Of a DNA stretch of 64,000 nt, positions 59,407 through 64,000 are shown one piece after another (the first letter of the stretch is position 1; each line of letters opens with the position of its first letter). Made by a program: the position numbers and the translations under genes. The stretch spans positions 16,430 to 80,429 of the forward strand of contig CAJUMR010000012.1 in the NCBI GenBank assembly GCA_910587475.1, given 5' to 3'. Below the pieces are notes generated by a model that had not been told where the DNA came from, made no database searches, and was given only the letters and a program-made list of their open reading frames with translations. Origin of the DNA: an uncultured Muribaculaceae bacterium (GTDB taxonomy: Bacteria > Bacteroidota > Bacteroidia > Bacteroidales > Muribaculaceae).

Positions 59407-60134
59407 GAGTAAAGTCCTCCATTAATATTAATAACTTCGCCTGTTATGTAACCGGACTCATCAGAGCAAAGGAAACCAACCAATGCCGCTACTTCCTCTG
59501 GACGGCCGAAACGATTCATTGGAACCAATTTTTTCAGTTCTTCTTGCGGAAGATCCTTTGTCATGTCGGATTCAATAAATCCTGGTGCGATGGCATTCAC
59601 TGTCACATTCCTACTTGCCGTTTCCTGCGCCAGAGCTTTGGTTGCACCGATTAAAGCACCTTTTGCGGCACTATAGTTTGTCTGCCCGGGCATTCCTTTC
59701 AAACCGGATAAGGACGCCATATTAATAATTCTGCCTCCGTGTCGGCGCATCATCATTTTGGGAAGTAACTTACGGGTAACATAGTAGAAACCATTAAGCG
59801 TTACATCAATAACATCGTGCCAATCTTGCTCAGGCATCATGAACATCAGATTATCCTTTCGTATTCCAGCATTATTTACAAGGTATGCAATGTAGTCATC
59901 TGGATGCCCATCTTCCCAACGTTCAATTGCTCTACTAACATCTTTTTCAGAGGCCACATCAAACTGAAGAAGATCTACAGTTCCTCCAATGGATCGCACA
60001 CACTTCAATACATCAAGGGCGGCAGTCTCATTTGAATGATAATTTATTAGAACCGGAATTCCCATTTGTGCAAACTTCAAGCAAACAGCTTTGCCGATTC
60101 CTCTGGATCCACCTGTTACTAATGCGTATTTCAT
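59403..60134 (-). CDS. 3-oxoacyl-ACP reductase (FabG-like SDR)
   Basis: 243 residues. The short-chain dehydrogenase cofactor site is TGGSRGIG (7-14), NNAG occupies 87-90, and the catalytic Ser (about 141) with YSAAK (Tyr154, Lys158) completes the site. The NADPH-dependent reduction of beta-ketoacyl-ACP is the ketoreductase step of each cycle (ApeQ-like). The start overlaps the regulator's stop codon by 4 bp. Confidence 0.94.
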   Translation of the reverse strand: MKYALVTGGSRGIGKAVCLKFAQMGIPVLINYHSNETAALDVLKCVRSIGGTVDLLQFDVASEKDVSRAIERWEDGHPDDYIAYLVNNAGIRKDNLMFMMPEQDWHDVIDVTLNGFYYVTRKLLPKMMMRRHGGRIINMASLSGLKGMPGQTNYSAAKGALIGATKALAQETASRNVTVNAIAPGFIESDMTKDLPQEELKKLVPMNRFGRPEEVAALVGFLCSDESGYITGEVININGGLYS

Positions 60135-60364
60135 AAGTCATCTGTTTTTAATAATTCCTCGGACGATTCTCTAAGTAATTCCGAAACTGGCGTTTGCAAC
60201 AAAATAGATATGTCATAAAGAACAGGGATACTGGGTTGAGAAGCATTAGAACAATAAGAGTTAACCTGCCGAAAAGTTATATTCAACTTCTTGGCTAGCC
60301 ATGTCTGCGTTCGACCTTGTTCTTCAAGGACTTCTTTAATACGATTGTAGTTTCCTGATTTCAT
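60131..60364 (-). CDS. XRE-family HTH transcriptional regulator
   Basis: 77 residues, essentially one helix-turn-helix domain: IKEVLEEQGRTQTWLAKKLN, then NITFRQVNSYCSNASQPSIP. It is the first gene of the polyene operon and is translationally coupled to the ketoreductase. The promoter lies only about 20 nt upstream, so an autoregulatory operator near it is plausible. No operator repeat was identified with confidence. Such small Cro/C1-type regulators typically repress their own operon. Confidence 0.85.
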   Translation of the reverse strand: MKSGNYNRIKEVLEEQGRTQTWLAKKLNITFRQVNSYCSNASQPSIPVLYDISILLQTPVSELLRESSEELLKTDDL

Positions 60365-60382
60365 CGTTCATGATTTTCGGTG

Positions 60383-60414
60383 CAAAATTAAGAAAAAATT
60401 CTTCATATTTCAAA
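60383..60414 (-). promoter_or_regulatory. Complete promoter of the polyene operon
   Basis: On the minus strand TTTG (60411-60414) and TAATTTTG (60383-60390) are separated by 20 nt. Transcription would start near 60376, leaving a leader of about a dozen nucleotides before the regulator gene. No other -33/-7 pair with correct spacing was noticed within the operon. Confidence 0.7.
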
Positions 60415-60505
60415 TTCTGGAGCAAGAAACTACCTGAAAACATTTGTATTTAGGCCACAAAGTAAAAATACAGCACTACCTACCCAATAAAATAGAACAG
60501 CATAT

Positions 60506-60537
60506 ACAAAAAAAGGATAAGCCGTTGACCTATCCTT
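60506..60537 (-). terminator. Intrinsic terminator of upstream esterase gene
   Basis: On the minus strand AAGGATA (60531-60537) pairs with TATCCTT (60513-60519) across an 11-nt loop and is followed by a T-run. It separates the esterase gene from the polyene operon. Confidence 0.75.
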
Positions 60538-60559
60538 AAGAATATACATACCGAATTGC

Positions 60560-61396
60560 TTATGGTTGCGAAGCCATAGCATTCTGGATTTCTATACTAT
60601 GGTGAAGTTTTGATTTACTGAAAATCCAGCTTAAAAAATCCGGGGATGAAAATGCCATATCCCAACATTCATGACCTACTTCTGGAAGTTCTATTAGTTG
60701 GACATCGACACCATGCATTTTTAAAGCATTGTAGGCAGCTTCAGATGCTTCAACCGGTATGACATCGTCTTTTTTTCCATGATAGATACGAAATGATGTA
60801 TCAGTTATAGTGGTAAGTTTATTTGGATTGACAGCGCCACAAATAGCGACGGCTGCTGCGAATAAATCAGGATGTCGCCAAGCGGCATCATATACAGCAA
60901 GTCCGCCCATAGAAAGTCCAACTATGTAGATTCTGCTTTTATCTATATGAAGCGTATTGGAACAACTCTCCACCAACTCAATAACACCCTTCATGATAGG
61001 AGTTTCATCTTGATTCTTCATGATGTCCTTCTGAGACTTTGGATTCTTATCCAACGACCAAAAATAGTTATTAGGACACTGCGGAAAAATCACATATGCT
61101 GGATAAGACTGTCGAGCGGTTGAACTTGAGAAAAGATCACCACCATGTTCAAGCTGTTTCTTATTGTCATCACCACGTTCTCCGATTCCGTGCATAAATA
61201 CAATCAGAGGATAGTTACGACCTTCCGATTCAATGATTTTGGTAGTATCAGGAGAAATCATTCTATAATTAATGGTAATACCATTGGAGGATTTATACGA
61301 AAATGGTTCGTATAAGTCCTGAGGACTTCCCTTATCTTGTCCAAATACACAGACAAAAGACATAAATAAAAATAATATTACGTAGAATCTATTCAT
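60560..61396 (-). CDS. Secreted alpha/beta hydrolase (prolyl-oligopeptidase-like esterase)
   Basis: 278 residues with a signal peptide (ending VCVFGQ). The oxyanion block is YPLIVFMHGIGERG, the nucleophile is in YIVGLSMGGLAVYDA, the acid is in HGKKDDVIPVEAS and the His is in EVGHECWDMAF. It resembles predicted secreted peptidase/phospholipase-like esterases of gut Bacteroidales. It stands just upstream of the polyene operon but has its own terminator, and it shares the AT-rich composition. A Shine-Dalgarno-like AAAGGA precedes the start. Confidence 0.85.
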   Translation of the reverse strand: MNRFYVILFLFMSFVCVFGQDKGSPQDLYEPFSYKSSNGITINYRMISPDTTKIIESEGRNYPLIVFMHGIGERGDDNKKQLEHGGDLFSSSTARQSYPAYVIFPQCPNNYFWSLDKNPKSQKDIMKNQDETPIMKGVIELVESCSNTLHIDKSRIYIVGLSMGGLAVYDAAWRHPDLFAAAVAICGAVNPNKLTTITDTSFRIYHGKKDDVIPVEASEAAYNALKMHGVDVQLIELPEVGHECWDMAFSSPDFLSWIFSKSKLHHSIEIQNAMASQP

Positions 61397-61476
61397 ACAT
61401 TCCTTTTAAATTAGTAATTCACTTTTCAAACAATTAGGATCATTGGTTGGTTTATTAAGAGCATAATACGACACGA

Positions 61477-61527
61477 AATCCTGACAGACCTTGATTAGAG
61501 AATGTCCGTCAGGATTGATAGAGTTTT
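61477..61527 (+). terminator. Hairpin with T-run in mobile-element remnant
   Basis: 9-bp stem (61477-61485 and 61508-61516) followed by T6 on the plus strand at about 61522-61527. No plus-strand gene reads into it; it may be the residue of a lost gene or a bidirectional stop for the tra fragments. Confidence 0.4.
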
Positions 61528-61588
61528 TTATGAGATAAACAGTGCACAGATTTCTGTGAGCCTACGGCTATACAACCACTTGAGCCAC

Positions 61589-61699
61589 TTACCTTTGCGG
61601 TGATAATAAAAGGTGTAGACTTTGAAGATGTTGCGGTTGCCGGATTTGAGGAGGCGGAGGACAGAACAATGACACAAAGAGTATCAGGAGTTTCTTCAT
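61589..61699 (-). pseudogene. Short signal-peptide-like ORF after traQ fragment
   Basis: 36 codons beginning MKKLLILFVSLFC and overlapping the traQ stop (ATGA). The start looks like a signal peptide, but the frame then becomes Pro/Gln-rich and stops. Another frame across the same DNA reads NIFKVYTFYYHRKGKWLKWL, so a frameshifted fragment of a longer gene is likely. The original gene was not identified. Confidence 0.35.
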
Positions 61700-61866
61700 T
61701 TGCCGATGGGTGTTATGGTGCCGGGATTGATGGGTGTCACTACAAGACCGCCTGAGCTACCATCATCGTCGCTGTCATTGTTGTTGAACTCAAAGGTCTG
61801 TTCCCAGCGAGTTCCATTATTATCCTCTACCGTGACCAGAAGTTCGTGTGAGCCTGTGCTTCGGGC
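61696..61866 (-). pseudogene. traQ: TraQ (DUF3872) C-terminal fragment
   Basis: 57 codons in frame with, and directly after, the stop codon of the truncated primase. The residues GSHELLVTVEDNNGTRWEQT then FEFNNND match the C-terminal immunoglobulin-like end of TraQ/DUF3872 proteins of Bacteroides conjugative transposons. The N-terminal part and signal peptide are missing, so it is a deletion remnant. Confidence 0.6.
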
Positions 61867-62607
61867 TTAACGACCTGCGGCATCATTGTCGAGGTAGCAG
61901 AGAATGAGCGGATAATCAGAGAGGAAAGACAGAGCCTTGTTGAGAGTGTAAACCGTGCTGATAATCAGCGAGTTGTTGCCATCATTGTAGCCGAGTTTTT
62001 CAGCTGAGAGAAAGTCGATGAAGCCTTTAAATACATTGCATCGGCCATTGCCGTTGGCAATATGCGTGATATGCTTTGATGGGAAAGACCCTTTGAAACC
62101 GACAGAACGAAGTTCATAACCGTGGGCGTTGTTCTCAAATCCGATGGCATAATAGTCTTTACCACATAACTGATAGTCAACCTTTACACAATACTTCTGA
62201 GCAATCTCTTTTGGAATACCACGTTGGGCAAGGTATCGCAAAAGAGTTGGAGATTCAAGTCGAGAGATTTCCACATTCTGAAAAACAGGTTCAGCGGGTT
62301 GGCTAACAAAAGCAGGATGCTCCTTTCTAGGAAGCTGCACATTCATTGAGTCGGCGATATACTTTGCTTGCGCCTTGAAGTCGGAAGAGTGAATAAACTC
62401 TCCGGCCAACTTAAAAATGTCGCCGCCACATCCGGAGCCGAAGTCATAAAACACATTCTTCTCGGGATTGCCCCGAAAGGATGGCTTATGTTCCTCGCGA
62501 TAAGGCGCGAAGTATGTCAACTCACGACCTTTCTGCGCCACAGGTGCATATCCCAATCGCCTAAGGAAATCAGCGATTGGGATAGTTTTGAGTGCTGAAA
62601 TATCCAT
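61867..62607 (-). pseudogene. traP: TraP-like toprim primase of a conjugative transposon, C-terminally truncated
   Basis: 246 residues. The CHC2-type zinc-finger/N-terminal region (LRRLGYAPVAQKGRELTYFA, FYDFGSGCGGDIFKLAGEF) and the start of the toprim domain (FKGFIDFLSA, ILCYLDNDAAGR) are present. The protein then stops immediately after the DxD region, whereas intact TraP-type proteins continue some 50 residues. The stop is followed in frame by the tail of TraQ, showing that one deletion removed the end of traP and the start of traQ. The two genes are consecutive in CTnDOT-like elements. Confidence 0.75.
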
Positions 62608-62610
62608 AAG

Positions 62611-62811
62611 CTATCGGCGTATCTTTCTTTTCGGCTGATTCGTTTCAGCCATTGGCGGCTCCGGCTTGACCTCCGGTTTCTTCTGCTCACGCTGCTTGTA
62701 GGCATTCATCTCACCGGCGATGTAGCGGCTGAGTTCCGACTTGTTGGCGCAGCCTGTCAACTCATACGCGAGGACGAGTTGTTTGAGGTGCGTTTCGAGC
62801 GTACGGACCAA
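62611..62811 (-). pseudogene. Fragment of a transfer-region gene, 5' end lost at IS junction
   Basis: 66 codons ending 3 nt before traP. The sequence has a helical part (HLKQLVLAYELTGCANKSEL) and a Lys/Pro-rich tail (KKPEVKPEPPMAETNQPKRK). Upstream it runs into transposase DNA from about 62786, so the original N-terminus is gone. It probably belonged to the same conjugative transposon; the gene was not identified. Confidence 0.45.
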
Positions 62812-63657
62812 GCCTACGACATCTAGCTTGATGAGAAGAAAGAACGTTCGGAAGAAGATAGGCGCAACGACAATATAGTCGCCAGAGGCTACACTGATTA
62901 TGTTGTGGTACAGGACTATCCTTTGCTAAGGTAGACCTGTGTATATGCACATGTGCAAGAACAAGTGGTGGAACAAGCAGACCAACGAGATATTCAGTTA
63001 TAACCTGGAGCTGCCCAACGAGGATGGCACACGGCTGGTGTGACAAGGAACCCAGTCTGGGGTTCTACTTCAACGCATCCAACATCGGACTGTACATGAG
63101 CCTTGCCGAGACATGCCTGAGCAACGGCGAGGTATGGACTTTCCTGACCAACAAGGACGGCAAGAGCGGCCGTGGCTCACTGGCAGCAGCCATACCCGGA
63201 ACCAAAAGCTATGAGATAATCTCCATCCTAGTCAATGCCATGGATAAGGCGGTAAGGCTCAGGGTAAAAGAGGTTACATGCGATCTGTCGCCATCGATGA
63301 TGCTCATTGCGCAGGAGGTGTTCTATAACGCCCATGTTGTCTATGACCGTTTCCACGTGCAGCAGGTTTACAATGAGACTGTTGACGAGATACTCATCGA
63401 CATACGCCGCAAGCTGATAGCCAAGGAAAACGAACGCGACAGATCGATCCCATCCTTGACGTATTCAAACGGCGAGACCATGCGCCAACCATACTGAACT
63501 ATTTCCGGCGCAGGGCCACGAATGCATCCGCCGAGGCCTTTAATTCAAAAGTGAAGATATTGCGTGCTCAGATGAAAGGTGTCCGCGACAGGAATTTCTT
63601 CATCTTCCGTCTCGTCAAATTGTATGCCCGATTTTTAATACCAGTCCCTACCCCTTT
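62786..63657 (+). mobile_element. Degenerate ISAon1-type insertion sequence
   Basis: Two-part transposase of the ISAon1 group (N-terminal protein plus DDE protein) is readable only in pieces. EVRFERTDQAYDI is followed by a TAG at 62824 where Trp is expected, then LDEKKERSEEDRRNDNIVAR continues. Frameshifts occur near 62930, 63040 and 63455. The DDE part includes CLSNGEVWTFLTNKDGKSG and VKEVTCDLSPSMMLIA, and the end reads NASAEAFNSKVKILRAQMKG. The left end is missing, without a visible inverted repeat; the right end abuts an integrase fragment. Confidence 0.7.
63024..63497 (+). pseudogene. ISAon1-type DDE transposase fragment
   Basis: The longest open piece of the broken transposase, 157 codons. 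Residues SNIGLYMSLAETCLSNGEVW through FHVQQVYNETVDEI cover two catalytic Asp regions (CDLSPSMM and YDRFHVQ). The apparent start codon is not genuine: the true frame enters from another frame near 63040 and leaves near 63455, after which the remaining helical region continues in a different frame to about 63657. Confidence 0.7.
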
Positions 63658-63831
63658 TTAACATATGCTCCGTAAATCCGGCTTGCGCCGAAAATCCCAA
63701 TCTTCTGCTTTGGTAGAAACACCAAGATTGATATAGCGAGATTTTCTGTCTTTGCAGATTCTTACTTTCAGAGGTAGTTCACCGTTTTTCAACGGCTTGT
63801 ACTTGTAACAGATTGCTTCTACTGTTATCAT
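63658..63831 (-). pseudogene. N-terminal fragment of an ICE-type tyrosine integrase
   Basis: 57 codons beginning MITVEAICYKYKPLKNGELP, then VRICKDRKSRYINLGVSTKAEDWDF, which is the arm-DNA-binding domain of Bacteroidetes integrases. The frame is cut at the right end of the IS remnant at 63657, so the SAM-like and catalytic domains are gone. Its start lies 118 nt from the tRNA 3' fragment, the normal position of an integrase gene next to an attachment site. Confidence 0.65.
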
Positions 63832-63906
63832 CAGCGGTTAAAACATTGGTGAAAACAGAGGGCGATATTTCGTGTGTTTGCGTAGCTTGCAGATGTGATT
63901 TAGACA

Positions 63907-63939
63907 TAAAAAAAGTAGTCAGCTATTTGCTAACTACTT
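63907..63939 (-). terminator. Intrinsic terminator downstream of the tRNA 3' fragment
   Basis: On the minus strand an 11-bp stem with one T-G pair (arms 63929-63939 and 63913-63923), a 5-nt loop and a T-run (63908-63914). It follows the tRNA fragment by about 10 nt, as a native tRNA terminator would. Confidence 0.7.
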
Positions 63940-63948
63940 GATTTCGGG

Positions 63949-63990
63949 TGGTCCCACTTGGGCTTGAACCAAGGACTCCCTGATTATGAG
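63949..63990 (-). tRNA. tRNA (CAU anticodon loop) 3' half, attachment-site-like fragment
   Basis: On the minus strand this reads from a CTCATAA anticodon loop through the 3' anticodon arm TCAGG, the variable region, a T arm (CTTGG-TTCAAGC-CCAAG, perfect 5-bp stem) and the acceptor strand TGGGACC with discriminator A. Upstream of the loop the expected pairing arm CCTGA is absent (the minus strand reads ATAGC), so the 5' half is not present in the 10 visible bases. This is the form of an att scar left by an element that integrates in a tRNA anticodon-loop-to-3'-end region. Met or Ile2 identity cannot be separated. Confidence 0.55.
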
Positions 63991-64000
63991 GCTATGTTTT

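Noticed and set aside
38156..60364. Carotenoid pathway because of the CrtI-like gene
   Set aside because: No phytoene synthase or prenyl transferase is present; the ACPs, ketosynthases, dehydratases and LolA/MMPL genes point to a type II polyketide polyene.
38156..60364. Dialkylresorcinol (DarA/DarB) branch as in flexirubins
   Set aside because: No FabH-like KS III or resorcinol-forming aromatase/cyclase gene was recognised among the operon genes, so only the aryl polyene side is supported.
1..64000. CRISPR array
   Set aside because: No set of regularly spaced identical repeats of 25-40 bp was seen, and no Cas-like gene is present.

Overview
The window is a chromosomal segment of a Bacteroidales bacterium, most likely a gut Muribaculaceae (Duncaniella/Muribaculum-like). 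Evidence: most promoters carry the Bacteroidetes -7 motif TAnnTTTG instead of a sigma70 box; LpxC is fused to FabZ; one secreted protein ends in a T9SS-like tail; and there are SPII lipoproteins, a small TonB-dependent receptor and a family 43 glycosidase. The core DNA is fairly GC-rich (37 of 60 bases in line 37021), while about 38.1-61.4 kb is clearly AT-rich (19 of 60 in line 39781). Genus-level placement is inference.

Layout. 1-9.9 kb: 3' part of htpG, a lipoprotein hydrolase, two convergent MFS efflux pumps, a coupled DUF362/TonB-receptor pair, a DUF6155 protein and an orphan tyrosine recombinase. 9.9-18 kb: DUF3943 protein, small membrane protein and lipoprotein, a candidate small RNA, a DUF2130 protein, a coiled-coil lipoprotein, rsmI and dacB. 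18-29 kb: glnS, TPR protein, beta-propeller lipoprotein, MBL hydrolase with rsmG, cvfB, T9SS-like protein, GH43 enzyme. 29-37.6 kb: lpxD, lpxC-fabZ and lpxA, the RNase P RNA 26 nt after lpxA, a DUF695 protein, a secreted ADP-ribosylglycohydrolase, ilvA and a malic enzyme.

38.1-60.4 kb (minus strand) is the centrepiece: a tightly packed operon of about 21 genes led by a small XRE regulator behind a good Bacteroidetes promoter. It encodes an aryl-polyene/flexirubin-type pathway: three ketosynthases (two carrying an extra C-terminal KS-like domain), three acyl carrier proteins, a ketoreductase, two hotdog dehydratases, a thioesterase, an AMP ligase, a methyltransferase, an LpxL-type acyltransferase, a GT2-PlsC fusion, a CrtI-like oxidoreductase, a LolA-like chaperone, an EamA-type half-transporter, and a 1190-residue MMPL-acyltransferase-methyltransferase-like fusion. 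It also holds two secreted alpha/beta hydrolases and three small secreted proteins of unknown function; a third hydrolase sits just upstream in its own unit. The likely job is to load a starter acid on an ACP, extend and dehydrate it to a conjugated polyene, methylate it, attach it to a glycerol/sugar lipid and export it to the outer membrane. No ammonia lyase, chorismate lyase or phosphopantetheinyl transferase is in the window, so starter supply and ACP activation must come from elsewhere.

61.4-64 kb is decayed mobile DNA: conjugative-transposon traP and traQ fused by a deletion, another transfer-region fragment, a broken ISAon1-type transposase, the N-terminus of an ICE integrase, and the 3' half of a tRNA with a CAU anticodon loop (an att-type scar) followed by a terminator. 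The polyene cluster therefore lies next to integrative-element debris, and its base composition is compatible with horizontal acquisition.
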